From Gossypium raimondii (Eukaryota; Streptophyta; Magnoliopsida; Malvales; Malvaceae): a DNA stretch of 64,000 bases. The DNA is taken from contig NC_068569.1 in the NCBI RefSeq assembly GCF_025698545.1, positions 24,366,001 through 24,430,000 on the forward strand, read 5' to 3'. Both the position numbers and the translations under genes were made by a program. This document shows positions 12,043-25,317 of the stretch, piece after piece. The notes under the pieces were generated by a model that saw only the letters and a program-made list of their open reading frames with translations, had not been told where the DNA came from and did not search any database. The number at the start of each line of letters is the position of its first letter. The first letter of the stretch is position 1.

Positions 12043-14676
12043 TGAAACAGCTCATTTTCAGTAAAATTGAAACAGTGTTTTCGGGACCACAAATTCGAGG
12101 TCGGAAGAAAATTTATTTTATTATTATTTTATGGTCTACATTATGATAGTAATATCGTATGAAAATTTCATTAAGAAATTTTACTGATTACATGTCTAAT
12201 CTGATAAAAAGGACTAAATTGCATAAAATGCAAAAGTTGAATTCTAGTAGCTAAAGGTATCAAATAGCTATGGAATTTAAAATCAAAGGTCATTATATGA
12301 AAAATTTACCAATAGAGGAGTTAGTAGATAAGGATGATTATTCATCATTGGAAATTAAGGAATTATTAAGGTTAATTTTGGAAAGATGATAAAATAATGA
12401 TGATAAATGAAATAAATAATTAAAATATAATCATTTTCATCATATTTCATAAAACAAAATACATGGAAACCCTAGTCATGGATGTTGAGTTCAAGTAAGC
12501 TATTTTTGCTTAATTAGGTATGTATTATTGTCCCGCTTTTAATTATTTTTATGTTTTCGAGATCGTAAAAGCTTAATCTAGATATCTTGGGATTAATTTG
12601 CAAAACTATTAAAGTGTTAAGGTTTTGCCATGGATAAGTATAGTTGAATTATGAAGTTTTATGGTAGAAAATGAAAGGTTGTTGATAGATAAACAACTTT
12701 TGTAAATAGAATTTTGATGAAATTATGATTTAGGGACTACATTGAAAAGATGGAAATTTCATGGAAAAATTCTAAATTTTATGAAATACATGGGCTGATA
12801 TTGTTATATATGAAAATCAGTTAGGCTTGGAATAAGGATTAAATTGTATGAGTTTCATTTTCCGAGCATAGGGACAAAATCATAATTAATTAAAAGTATA
12901 AGGGAAAAATAGTAATTTTGCCAAAGATGTGTATTGGAATGAATTGAATGTGAATTGTATCAAATTGAGCTAAATTCATTCATATAGATCCGGATAGACC
13001 TAGTATGGAGTTAGATCGAGGAAAAGAAAAAGTATCGGATTAGTAGCTTACAAATCTACGTATATTTGTCGAGGTAAGTTCGTGTAACTAAATTGTATAT
13101 TTGTATGATTTGAATTAATATTGTTGTGTGTGTGATTTGTATAAAATGCCATGTATATTATTGATCACATATCTGACAAGTACTGTGTCCCATTTGAATC
13201 TTAGAAAATCGATAGATACAAATGACATGTCATTAAGGGTTCCCAATTAATGGCTCTCTTGAACTTCCCGTTTACATACTCGTATGGGCATACCTGTATA
13301 TGAATTGACGGATTACAAATTTGTACACCTCGCGTGTACTACCCGTGTATCCAAAGATATTTTAAATGGTTCAACGGGTAAAGTTCTGATATGAGATAAT
13401 ATGAATTCGAGATGAATTATTACGGGTATATACTTGAAATACATGGATATGATTTGTACATGTTATACAGAAACATGATGTGGAAAGTATATGTATATGG
13501 AAATTTGATTATTGATGAGCTCATACATGTTTCTTGATATTTATATGAAATATATGACTAACATGGTTGATGAGGATAAGTGGTTAGGCTATTGGTCAAA
13601 TTGCTTTGGATATATCTTGTTTAATTACCTTAAATGTGAATAAATGGTAAGTCAAATTCCATGTTATACGAAATTACTAAGCTTAAATGCTTACTCTGTT
13701 TTATTTCCCCTATTTTATAGTAACTTGGAAGCTCGTTAAGGTTTGAAGCTGGTCGGAGCTACATCACACTACCCATCGACCCATTTTAGTTATAATGGCA
13801 TATATAGGTTCATTTGGCCAATGATGGCATACAATTGTTTTGTTGTGATTAGCCATTTGAATGGCTTGAATTTGATGTATATATATGTGACATTATCATG
13901 TTTAATGTGTGATTGGTATGGTTGAATGACAGATAATTCATAAGCATATTGATGGTTGGATTGGATTGGTATATTAGGTATAAATACGCTTATATGTGTA
14001 TTTGGTTAATTTGGTAATTACGGATTCTTGGATATATGTGATGATATGTTATGTTTAATACATGAGTTTGGCTTGTGTGAAGTGGTTTTGATGTAGGTTG
14101 AAGACAAATTGGGTGAGAAATGTGGCTAGAAAAATGGCCTATTTCGTCTACACGGACAAAGACACGGGCATGTGTCTCAGCTGTATGTCACACACGGCTA
14201 GATGACACGGCCGTGTGTCCCCTGTATCTTTTAATTTGCAAAACAGAATGCTCAGACGACCTAGCACACAAGCATGTAGCTTGACTGTGTGACCCAAGTC
14301 AGAGAGCTCATAAGTTTGGACACAGGCTGGGACACGGTCGTGTATCCCTATTTCAAATGCCCACACGACCTGAGACACGGTCATGTCTCTTGACCGTGTG
14401 AAACACACAGCCTGGCCACACGGGGCTTGTGTCCCTTGCACCTTTGAATTTTTTTTTAAATATTTTCTAAATTTCTTAAGCACCTGATTTAGTCTCGACT
14501 TGTTTCTATTATGTATTTTGGGCCTCGAAGGCTCACATAAGGGATATTATGCATGATTTCGATTAGTTTCTGATATGAATGCTATATGATATGAAATATT
14601 TGTTTATTTGTTCTGTAAATTTTGGTAATACTCTATAACCCTATTCCGGCGACGAATACGGGTTAGGAGTGTTTCA
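12043..14676 (+). mobile_element. Solo LTR A, 2.63 kb, with perfect 5-bp TSD
   Basis: The element starts TGAAACAGC and ends GTGTTTCA, so its first and last 7 bases are inverted copies (TGAAACA/TGTTTCA). The flanks are a perfect GTAGT duplication (12038-12042 and 14677-14681). TG...CA ends with a 5-bp TSD are the hallmark of LTR-retrotransposon integration. No coding sequence, primer-binding site or second LTR is present, which fits a solo LTR. It shares the GTTTCGGGACCACAAAT start and the CCGACGA...CGGGTTAGG end with the LTRs at 41,634, 42,319 and 48,819; strand is relative to those. Positions 14,148-14,430 are packed with ACACGG/CCGTGT motifs. Confidence 0.88.
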
Positions 14677-14689
14677 GTAGTATTAGTTG

Positions 14690-15114
14690 TCTAGTCATAG
14701 GAGATCCAAAGTCAACATCTTGTCCTACTTGATCCTTCTCACCTTTCGTCATGTCTTTAGACATTATCTCCCTATTCATTTTCAACGGACTTGTTGACAT
14801 TACTGAAAAAGGCATTGAATGGAAAATGAGCAATGACAAACCTCGTTTTTTGCTGGTAACCCTTTTTGACACTAGTGATGAGATTTTTTATATGGCTAAG
14901 GGAGGTGCAAATGGTGACATTGGTCTTCCTGGTGTCGAACCAAGTCTCAATCCTAATTTTGCACTTTTCAATCTCTATGTCTTTTGTGAGATGAAAGCGA
15001 GATTGAGGTGCTTAAAGATACGAATGAGCTTACCCTTGAAGCCCTCAATCTTGATAATCTTAGTTTTCACTTTGAAGTTAAACCTATCAAGAATATCTAT
15101 GATCTCTAATTCAT
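14690..15114 (-). pseudogene. Ribosomal protein L9 (uL6) retro-pseudogene fragment
   Basis: Read on the minus strand from 15,114 down, the sequence matches cytosolic RPL9 from about residue 8. KTKIIKIEGFKGKLIRIFKHLNL corresponds, piece by piece, to the start of the protein. After a one-base frameshift come KCKIRIETWF, LSHIKNLITSVKKGY, RFVIAHFPFNAF and NKSVENE, then a stop. No intron interrupts about 400 bases, as expected of a retrocopy. It is truncated a few bases from the GTAGT duplication of solo LTR A, and no continuation was found on the other side of that LTR. It makes no functional protein. Confidence 0.75.
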
Positions 15115-15116
15115 AG

Positions 15117-15815
15117 GTGATTTGAGTTTAAAGAGAGAGAGCGAGAGAGATTTGTGAACTTCCACTAGATAGATCTTAACCAGCAACAACAATAGCCTGG
15201 ACAACTATATTTTGTTCCATTTTTGGTAGAATTAAATGTATATCTAATATCTCCATTTTATATTTATGAGTTCCTCTTTATTTTCTAAGTAAAACTTGGG
15301 TAATTTTGAAATAAAAATTGAAGAGTGAAGAGTGCTTTTTTTAGTATTTTAATTTTTAACATTTTTTAATTATTAAAACTTTGATAAAAATTTAAATGAA
15401 GTAACATAAAAATTGGTTAGAGGATGGTAAAGATTCAAGTCGGCCCAATTAAAGTTGATCAGGCGCATATTAAAAAAATAGCCTCTACAATTATATTTTC
15501 TTCCATTTATTGTATAGTTAATATAAAATTTGAGTAAAAATTGAAGAGTGAAAAATATTTTAAATTTTAAATTATTAATTATTAAAATAACATAAAAATG
15601 CATTGTAGGATAGTAAAGATTGAAGCCCGCCCAATTAAAGTCGATATTGGAATGTTAAAAGAAATGGGTAAGGGAAAAAAAAAACTATTTATTTAAAGGA
15701 AATCTAATCTTTCCCCTTTCCATATATAGGGTTTCCATTTCCATTAAAATTATTTTCAAAGAATATATATCATCACAAACAAAAACCTCAGAGCCCTCTC
15801 GATAGAGTTGCTACG
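15117..15815 (+). promoter_or_regulatory. SPT5 upstream region with TATA box and duplicated GGCCCAATT block
   Basis: TATATA at 15723-15728 runs directly into AGGGTTT (15728-15734), a telo-box-like motif common in plant growth and translation genes, 88 bases before the start codon. Further up, a diverged duplication places near-identical blocks (GGTAAAGATTCAAG..CCCAATTAAAG and AGTAAAGATTGAAG..CCCAATTAAAG) at about 15,418-15,458 and 15,605-15,645. On the minus strand these read AATTGGGC(C/G), similar to site II (TCP) elements. The functional role is inferred only. Confidence 0.5.
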
Positions 15816-18800
15816 ATGGTAAGGCGATTCGACGATGAAGAAGATGATGACGTCGAAGAGGAAGAGTATGAAGATGAGGAAGAACAGTTATTGGACGACG
15901 AGGATTATGACCTCGACGAAGACGTAGGGAGAGGCCGTGGCGGTTCGAGTAAGAAGCGTGGCAGATCTGATTTCATCGACGACTTGGCGGAGGAGGATGA
16001 TGAGGAAGATGAAGATGATGATGATGAGGTTTATGGCGGCGGCGGCGGTGGTGGTGGTCGAGGTGGGAAACGACACAAGGCTCCGCGTGATGGCTCTCAG
16101 TTTTTTGATCTTGAAGCACAGGTTGATAGCGACGAGGAAGAGGAAGAGGATGAAGGGGAAGACGGTAATTTCCTCTGCCTTACTTTTGTTTTAGTTATCC
16201 TTTGCTAATTGGGTTGATTGGAAGTGAAATTGGTAATAAAATGGGAGAAAAAGAGAAATATTTAATTTGCTTGAATAGATGATATGTGGGGATGAATCAA
16301 AATCAGTTTCTACTTAGAAATTAGTTTCACTTCAAAGCTTACGGTTGTTCAATATGGTATTTTGGAGGTTACAATGATATACCCTTTTAATGGAAATCTA
16401 CTTCTAACTTGATTCTGCTGTTAGCGGCCGCTTAAGCTTTTAAAAATGAAGATTAAAGTAGCCCTTTTGTTTTTCCCGGAAGAGATCATAATTTGCATTC
16501 CAGTTATGTAATTGGCATTTATATTTATCTTATGCTGTAACTTCTGATTATGGAATCATTTATCAGAAATGTTGATTGAATGAGGTTGTTAAATATCTAA
16601 AAGCGAAAATTGTTATCGGCGCCTTGGTGGGATAATAAGATGTGGCATTAGTTTCTGACATTGTAATGGTTTTGAATGTCAATAAACTTTTCATTTTAGA
16701 TTGATATATCCGATTTTCTAGGTGTACATTTCTGTTATTGTTTTTATGGTTCTTTATTTTTACATTTGTTGGGATACTGGGGGCTGAGGGCCTGGTTCTC
16801 TGCATCTAGGAATTCTCTTTTTTGTTACAGAAATTACTCAATCTGAAAATTTTCTAACTTCATAAAATTTCAACTAGCTTCTATTTTTCAACTATTTTTC
16901 ATTACAAACTTTCTGTGAAGAATTCCTCCATGACATTGAACTAACAAATACTTGTATGCTAGACATGGCAGAAAAAGCTCATTCTGCCGGGCTTTTGATT
17001 CACCTTTGTGTTATAGTTCTATAGCATTCTAGCATTTATATAAGTGTTGGGATACTTTGCATCTGATTCTCTGCAAAACTAAGAATATCTCGTTATTCCA
17101 AAATTTTAATTACCTGATCTGAGTTTTTAGGTCAACTTTTTTTCCTTCCTGTAATTTTAAGTTCAACTTAGTCCTTTTTTTAAGCTCCTTAGTTTTTAGC
17201 TTATTGTGCATCTTTTGGTTTCTATATTGGTTAAATTTGCCTAAATCTATTGTGTTTTGATGTCATGTAGTAGTGATAGTTGGATAAAAATTATATGCGG
17301 AAACTATGTATGTGAATCTCATGGCTGGTGTCCTTTGTTCTTTGCCCTTTCAAAGTTTTCTGCCCAATCAATGCTACTTTCAATTATCTCATACACCTTT
17401 TCCTTAACAAAAAAGATAAATGTGGCTTTTATATGCTGAAGATACATTTCACAGTCAACACAATTATAGGATTTCCCATAGCAAGCTATTTGATTTATAA
17501 CTACTGTGGAATGTTTTGATGGATATCTGAGTCTGGTGATCTTTGTCAAATCTTCTATTCATGCAGGCTTCATAGTTGACAGTGGAGCTGATATGCCTGA
17601 TGAAGATGTTGGTAGAAGGATGCGTCGCCCATTACCTCTTCGGGAGGATGAACAAGAAGATGTTGAAGCTCTTGAAAGAAGCATTCAAGCTAGGTATGCA
17701 AGATCAAGTCACGCAGAATATGACGAGGAGACAACTGATGTGGAACAGCAAGCACTTTTGCCATCTGTAAGAGATCCAAAGTTGTGGATGGTGAAATGTG
17801 CGGTATGTACTAATGTCCTCTTCAACTTTTTGGAAATTTGTTTTTGAACAAAAAATTTTTTATGATTATTTGGACAATTTTCATTGAAGTTTACTAAGGT
17901 AATGTTTATGAATGGTAGATTGGTCGTGAACGAGAGACAGCAGTTTGCCTCATGCAGAAATACATTGATAAAGGATCTGAATTGCAGATCAGGTCTGTTA
18001 TTGCCCTTGATCACCTAAAAAATTATATTTATATTGAAGCAGACAAGGAAGCCCATGTGAGGGAGGTATGTGATAATTGCTGCTTTTGGCTTATTTTTGA
18101 TGAGTGGCTTAGCTTTAGATATCTATTGATCAATTTTAATCTGCTTCAGGCTATCAAAGGTATACGCAATATATTTGGAGCAAAGATAATGCTTGTTCCA
18201 ATAAGGGAAATGACTGATGTTTTATCAGTTGAAAGCAAAGCGATTGATCTTTCAAGAGATACCTGGGTCAGAATGAAGATTGGGACATATAAGGGTGATC
18301 TTGCTCAAGTATGATTTTTGTCCTTGCCAGTCTACTTCCATGAATTCTTCGTACGTAATTTATAGTCTGACCTAATTTCCATTTTGCAGGTAGTTGATGT
18401 GGATAATGTTCGGCAAAGAGTCACTGTGAAATTGATCCCTAGGATTGACTTACAAGCCCTAGCGAATAAATTGGTATGAAATGGATCGCATTTATGAAAA
18501 ATTAAACAGAGTTAGTATTAACTTGTTAATCTCTCTTTTCTGGTTCTGTTGTCCTTGATTTGCACATTTACTATTTTATACAGGAAGGGAGAGAAGTTGC
18601 AAAGAAGAAAGCTTTTGTTCCTCCTCCTCGTTTTATGAATGTTGATGAAGCTAGGTAGTCTCAAATGGTTTCAACTTCTAGTGGAAAATCTACCACTTTT
18701 GTGTTGCTTCATAATAACTTAATTCTCAATATTTTTTCTAGGGAACTTCATATTCGTGTAGAGCACAGACGAGATCCAATGTCTGGTGATTACTTTGAGA

Positions 18801-21800
18801 ATATTGGTGGCATGTTGTTTAAAGATGGGTTCTTGTACAAAACAGTGTCAATGAAGTCAATTAGTGCTCAGAACATAAAACCAACTTTTGATGAACTTGA
18901 AAAATTTCGGACACCAAGTGTGAAAGGAGAAGGTGAAATGGTCGGTTTGTCAACTTTGTTTGCGAACAGGAAGAAAGGTCATTTCATGAAGGGTGATGCT
19001 GTTATTGTTGTGAAGGGGGATCTGAAAAATTTAAAGGGATGGGTTGAAAAGGTTGAGGAAGAGAATGTCCACATCAGACCAGAAATGAAAGGCCTTCCTG
19101 TAAGAATTCAGTTGGTTTTGGTGTTCTTTGAATTAAGTCTTTGAGTGCTGGTTTGCATATAACTTTCCTTATTGCGAGGACATACTTAGCCTTTGTGATG
19201 ATTTGCAGAAAACTCTGGCTGTTAACGAAAAAGAGCTATGTAAGTACTTTGAGCCTGGGAATCATGTGAAGGTTGTCGCTGGGACTAAGGAAGGTGCAAC
19301 TGGGATGGTTGTCAAGGTTGAGCAGCATGTGCTCATCATTTTATCTGATACAACCAAAGAACATGTGAGTCATGCATTTTTCAAGTTTGGTTTTGATTGA
19401 AGGACTATCTTAATGGAAAAATTAATTTGCCTTTTTTTTTATCAGATTCGTGTTTTTGCTGATGATGTTGTTGAGAGCTCTGAAGTAACGACTGGTGTTA
19501 CAAAAATTGGGGATTATGAGCTTCATGACCTTGTGCTACTAGAGTAAGTAGTTTCTTGCTGAAGAATTTGATTTACTGTCTTTAGTTAATTTGGGTGCCT
19601 AACATGTGGGTTCTGTTGGTGCAGTAACAATAGCTTTGGTGTAATTATACGTGTAGAAAGGGAAGCGTTTCAGGTGAATCAACATCTCCCAAATGGCATG
19701 AGTTTTGGCACATCTTACTTGAATATAATCTTAGTCTTGTACTTTCCTTTAGGTTCTTAAGGGGGTTCCTGAGAGACCAGAGGTATCTCTTGTCAAATTG
19801 AGGGAAATCAAATGCAAGCTTGAGAAGAAATTTGACGTGCAAGATAGATATAGGAATACTGTTTCTGTAAAAGATGTGGTTAGGATACTTGAGGGTTCTT
19901 GTAAAGTAAGATTCTCATTTCCAATTTGGATTGCCTAATTAGTTACTCTGTGGGTTTATATAGTTTACAAATTATCTTATCCCATCATGTTAGGGGAAAC
20001 AAGGCCCTGTTGAGCATATATACAAAGGAGTCTTGTTCGTTTATGATCGTCATCACCTTGAGCATGCTGGCTTTATATGTGCTAAAGCTGGTTCTTGTTG
20101 TGTAGTGGGAGGAGCACGTTCCAATGGGAATAGAAATGTAAGTCCTCTCTCTCTCTGGTGGTTAAGTCATGTGTAATTTATATCATCCTCATGCATTTTG
20201 ATTCAATCGCTTAGGGTGATTCCCTCTCAAGATTTGGTGGCTTCAAGACTCCACCTCGTGTACCACCTTCGCCAAGGAGATTTTCTAGGGGAGGTCCTCC
20301 ATTTGATTGTATGTTGCTGACAATCTTAGTATCCTTGGTTGTACAAATTTAATGGTTATTGAATATCTTTGGGCTATTTTTTCTCAAGGTTAAGTCATAA
20401 AATTTCATTATAAGGCTGATGCTATTAACATCTGTCCCTTCAAAACAGCTGGAGGAAGGCACAGAGGTGGAAGAGGAGGGCATGATGCTTTGGTTGGGAC
20501 TACTGTGAAAATTCGACAGGGCCCTTATAAGGGTTACCGTGGACGTGTTGTAGATATTAAAGGTCAATCAGTTCGAGTTGAGTTAGAGTCTCAAATGAAG
20601 GTTGTTACAGGCAAGTTCAAGTTCCAGTTTTGAATGTTCTCTCCTTCATTTTAGTATCTTTGCGGCTTATATGACCTGTTTCTTTTTGCAGTCGACCGCA
20701 ATTTTGTATCTGATAATGTCGTTATTTCAACACCGCACCGGTAAATATGATATCTTTGAGATTCCTTTTGTTGTTTTTGACTATGAAAATCCTCTTCCTA
20801 TATCTGTCCAATGTTTGTTTTGTTGTACTAGTGAGACATCCCGGTATGGTATGGGAAGTGAAACACCTATGCGCTCTGCACGAACTCCATTACATCCGTA
20901 CATGACTCCTATGAGAGATCCTGGAGGTATTTTTTCTTCCATTTAGTGTTTTCTTGTGCTTTAGTTGTGGAGACTTCCTTTATAGCTGATAAAGTTATTT
21001 AATAAATAATAATTTAGTTGCTTGTATGTTCTCTGCAGCAACACCTATCCATGATGGCATGAGGACACCTATGCGTGACAGGGCCTGGAATCCTTATGCA
21101 CCAATGAGTCCACCTAGGTTAATAGTAGATTCCATTAATCTGGTGCATCCGACATTTATTGTTGAATTCATGCCTTGATTTGACTGGTCGTTTTATTTTT
21201 GTGACTGCAAAATAGGGATAATTGGGAAGAAGGAAACCCTGCCTCTTGGGGGACCAGTCCACAGTATCAGGTTAGGATTCTTGCACAATTGGCTGCTATT
21301 AGCAATGTAGCTATTTTTTTCATACTTCTTCAGAGTACGTTTGTTCGTAAAATAACTGTAAATTCTGTTCTTTTTCAGCCAGGAAGTCCTCCTTCAAGGG
21401 CATATGAAGCACCTACACCTGGTTCGGGTTGGGCCAGCACTCCTGGCGGTAGTTACAGTGAGGCTGGAACACCGAGAGACAGCGGTTCAGCTTATGGTTG
21501 TAAATTATCATATTCTTGCTATTTGAATGTGTGTAAATGAGTTTTTTAGTGTTACTCATGCTATGTTTGCTGCAGGCAATGCTCCAAGTCCCTATATGCC
21601 ATCAACACCAAGTGGTCAGCCTATGACACCAAGCTCGGGACCCTATATTCCGGGTACACCTGGAGGGCAGCCAATGACACCAGGAACTGGTGGTCTTGAT
21701 GCTATGTCTCCTGTAATAGGTGCTATTTCTGTTTCTTCACCTGCTTTTTAAGCAAACTGATCTTTCTTTGGGTCATTGACTGGTGGATATTTCATGGGAT

Positions 21801-22570
21801 TTAAATTGTCTCTCTTATAATAGATATGCATCAATTCTATATAAAAAGGGTTTTGGTGTAAGCCAAGGGTGAAGTTTATTTGAAGTTATTACCTCCATCA
21901 TAATTCTAAATTTTTAAGAAAAAAAGCAAACTTTAAATATGGTTTCAATATAACATCTGGCTACTGCAGGTCCTGAGAGTGAAGGACCATGGTTCGTGCC
22001 AGATATTTTGGTCAATGTGCACAAATCTGGGGATGAGACTCTTGGCGTTATCCAGGAGGTGCTTCCGGTATGTCCCTCATCAAGTTGTTATTTTCTTTTG
22101 CTTCTATTTGGTACATCTCCCACGTGATGTTAAACATTGGCATTGCTTTGAACAAAGTTCATAAAAATTTGAACATTACATGTCAATACCCGAGACTGAC
22201 ACCAGTCCTAGTAATATTAGTGAACATCACTTGATTATTTATTTCAAATGGAGCATTTAGCAATCGACTATAATTGTAGTGTTTGGAGAAGTTACTATAA
22301 AAGTATTAATTGATGGTCTCGATGATACAGGATGGGTCATGTAAGGTGGCCCTTGGATCAAGTGGCAGTGGGGATACAGTAATCGCCATGCCTAGTGAGA
22401 TGGAAATCATACCACCGAAGAAATCAGACAAGATCAAAATCATGGGTGGCTCACTACGCGGTCTGACTGGCAAGCTAATCGGGGTAGATGGCACGGATGG
22501 CATTGTAAGGATAGATGACAGTCTTGATGTGAAGATATTGGACTTAGTTATACTAGCAAAATTACCCTGA
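15816..22570 (+). CDS. SPT5: Transcription elongation factor SPT5 (large DSIF subunit), complete, 22 exons
   Basis: SPT5 pairs with SPT4 as DSIF, clamps RNA polymerase II and controls pausing and elongation. Exons: 15816-16164, 17567-17802, 17919-18065, 18150-18308, 18390-18473, 18584-18654, 18742-19099, 19209-19364, 19446-19543, 19625-19673, 19753-19905, 19994-20137, 20215-20308, 20449-20610, 20692-20740, 20832-20926, 21039-21117, 21216-21270, 21379-21496, 21576-21719, 21970-22067, 22331-22570. All phases agree, giving 1,045 residues, close to the plant family length. Residues 1-140 are Asp/Glu-rich; the NGN domain starts at LWMVKCAIGRERE (about 189). KOW motifs follow, e.g. GDAVIVVKGDLKNLKGWVE, GNHVKVVAGTKEGATGMVV and TTVKIRQGPYKGYRGRVV. 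A Thr-Pro-rich C-terminal repeat region (ETPM, RTPLHPYMTPMRDPG, STPGG, about 775-930) comes next, then a last KOW (GGSLRGLTGKLIGVDG). The intron after 20610 uses a GC donor. Confidence 0.96.
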
Positions 22571-25317
22571 TAATAATAACAACAACAATAATGATAACTA
22601 GCAATGTATATGACTGTTAAGTAGTTTTTGAGTAAATTTTGTTTGGAATTCACGTTGTCGTAAAGTGGCTTCTTCCTATTCTCTCAAAGCTTTTATGTCT
22701 CATGTCCTAATTTCGTCCATTCAATATGGTTTTTTAATTAACTGTTAAAATGTTATCATATCTTTTAATAAATAAAATTTAAGTAAATTCTATTAACTTT
22801 GTAAAACAGAGAGTCAGTATAAGTGCTGACGCTTTCTCTGGCGTTTCTTCTTTTGTAAACAATGTTTTGCGGATAACATCGGATTGAAAATTTTAGTGCT
22901 TTTTATGTAGGATTGATTAGTTATGATACTTGTTTTCTATGGCACAGGCAGTGTACGGTAAGAGCTGGAGTCTGAGAACCCAACCCAAAAACTCGAATTC
23001 TAAAGATCTGAATTTGAAAAGTCTAAACCCGAAAAAGTTGGATAAAATGGGCTTGAGTCTGAAAACCCGATTTGAAAAATTCAAACTTTAAAAAACCTAA
23101 ACTCAAAAAGACCCGAGTTTGAAAAAGTTAGATCCAAATTTAGTAATAAAAATAAAATAATCAAACTATAACTAAATATTTTTATAAAAGCTTTAATTAT
23201 TTTTTTCTTAACAAATAAATGAATTATTTCATATATAATGAAATAGTAGCTTTTTTGAGAAATTGAGATTACCATTATTAATTATTTGTAATTGTATTTA
23301 GCTTTTTAATTTTTGGAATACAAGTTTATATAGGATAATTTAATTTCTAATTTAGATGAGTTAGATGTATGAAATATCAAGTAACATATTCTATTTCAAC
23401 TATTGATAAAATGATTAGAGAAATTATAAAACCAAATGCTATATTATGGTTTAAACTTGTGTTATCAAAAGGAAAAATTAGAGATTTTTTTATGTACTAA
23501 GGTTCAAACTTCTGTCAGTTCTAACAAATAATCTTTTATAGCTAAAAAAATTTATACTTAAAACATATAATTTATGTCATCAAATATTAATACATGAATG
23601 TAATGTCAAGTTATATTTTATTGTATGCATACAAATTTTCCATTATGCAACTATAAAAAATTTTGAATAATAGTATTATTTCATTTTCAAGTTCATCTAA
23701 TCAATTATTTTAAAATTTAATATAATTAACTTGTAATATATCATATCTTTATAATAAAATTATTTAGAACAATTGATTTTATATAATAATATAGTTTTTA
23801 TACTAACCAGTAACAATAACAAAATTTTAATGTTAATTAAAATATAATTGGAAATAATATATCATAATTAAAAATTACTTCAAATATAATAAATTAATAA
23901 TTTATAATGAGATGTAGACATTTAAATTCTGTAAATATATGTATTTATATTTAATGTAAAACCAAACCCTAACCGGAACCAAACCCGAGATCGAACTCAA
24001 AATAACTTGAACTTGAAAAAGTTTAAACACAAAAAACTTAAACTCGAACCCAAAATAACCTAACCTGAACCCACCCAAACTCGCTTGATTGCCACACCTA
24101 TGCACACACTTATTTTTTATTATCTAATAAAATAATTAGTATAAGTAATCATTATTAAAAATTATAGATATATTTAAAAATTAAAGAATTTCAAACTATA
24201 ATATAAGTATTTGATATTAGAGTTTGATTTAATTTGTATGTGAATAATATGTAATATTAATTGTGGTTTTAATTTACTAATTTTTAAATTTAATGTTAAA
24301 ATAATTTTTAATACTAAAATAATTTTTAAAATTTTATATTTTAAATTTTTTCTAATTTTATTAATTAAAATGAATTTCAAATGATATCAAATATAATAAA
24401 ATTAAACTTTATCAATCTTGTCCAAAATATATTTAATTGGGATGAGATTATCATATATATATATATATATATTAATTTTATAATATTTTATTTTCTTGTG
24501 CGAAACAACTATTGAGATTAAACCATCTAATTGTATCATAAAATAAAATAAAATAAAATAAAGACAAATTAGAAAATTTAAACTTCCTATAAATAATTAA
24601 AATAAAAATATATTTATAAAAGTTAAATAAAATCCAACTCTCTAAAAATTAAAAAAGAATCTAATTAAAAGTAAATACTAAAATATTACAAATAATATAA
24701 ATTTATTATCAACTTATCAATGGGAATAATTTTTTAATGGTGCTATGTAAATTATTAATACTAAAATGTTCCACCTTTTCAACCTAGGAATCTCGTTTTA
24801 TACTCACCAGGCGCATGGATAAAACTGATGTTATTTAAATGTTACTGTTTCAACATGTTTAAATATAATGGTAAACATTAATTTTGTGTATATCACTATA
24901 ACATTAATTCAATATTAATTAATTTAAAATAATATATTTTATTAATAATTAATATATTCAATTGTGTAGTTCAAATAAAAAACTCTATTATACAAAAAAT
25001 TATCATATGATTTTATTTGTTATTACTAATTAATTAATGTGAATTAAACTTTAACCTAACTATATAGTTCAAATGAATAAAACTCTATTATCTAAAGAAA
25101 TATAAACTTAATTTTTAATGTCAATTTAATAATATAATGAATAATAAAAGGTATTCTTGTTAATTCAAAATTTCGTTAAACTTGTGCTTTTACAGAATTA
25201 TAGATATACGTAGATTATAGATAGATATTGATAAATTTAAAATTCCGAAACTATATATTTATATTTATAGTATAATAAAGTTCTTTAAGCTTAATAAAGT
25301 GAAACAACGAGTCCAGT
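22571..25317. other. AT-rich spacer downstream of SPT5
   Basis: No gene seen. Two blocks rich in AAACCCGA/CTCGAAC words (about 22,960-23,130 and 23,960-24,100) look like the arms of an old non-autonomous transposon, ending near TTGCCACACCTA at 24,090-24,101, but no TSD or matching left end could be fixed. A run of about 12 AT dinucleotides lies near 24,450-24,472, and AAAAT pentamers near 24,540. Confidence 0.45.

Noticed and set aside
14148..14483. 111-codon minus-strand frame
   Set aside because: Lies in the CACACGG-rich part of solo LTR A; the sequence is repeat-driven and has no domain.
22940..24110. Possible hAT-like element with AAACCCGA-rich arms ending TTGCCACACCTA
   Set aside because: The left end and TSD could not be located, and the arms are direct rather than inverted; boundaries not supportable.
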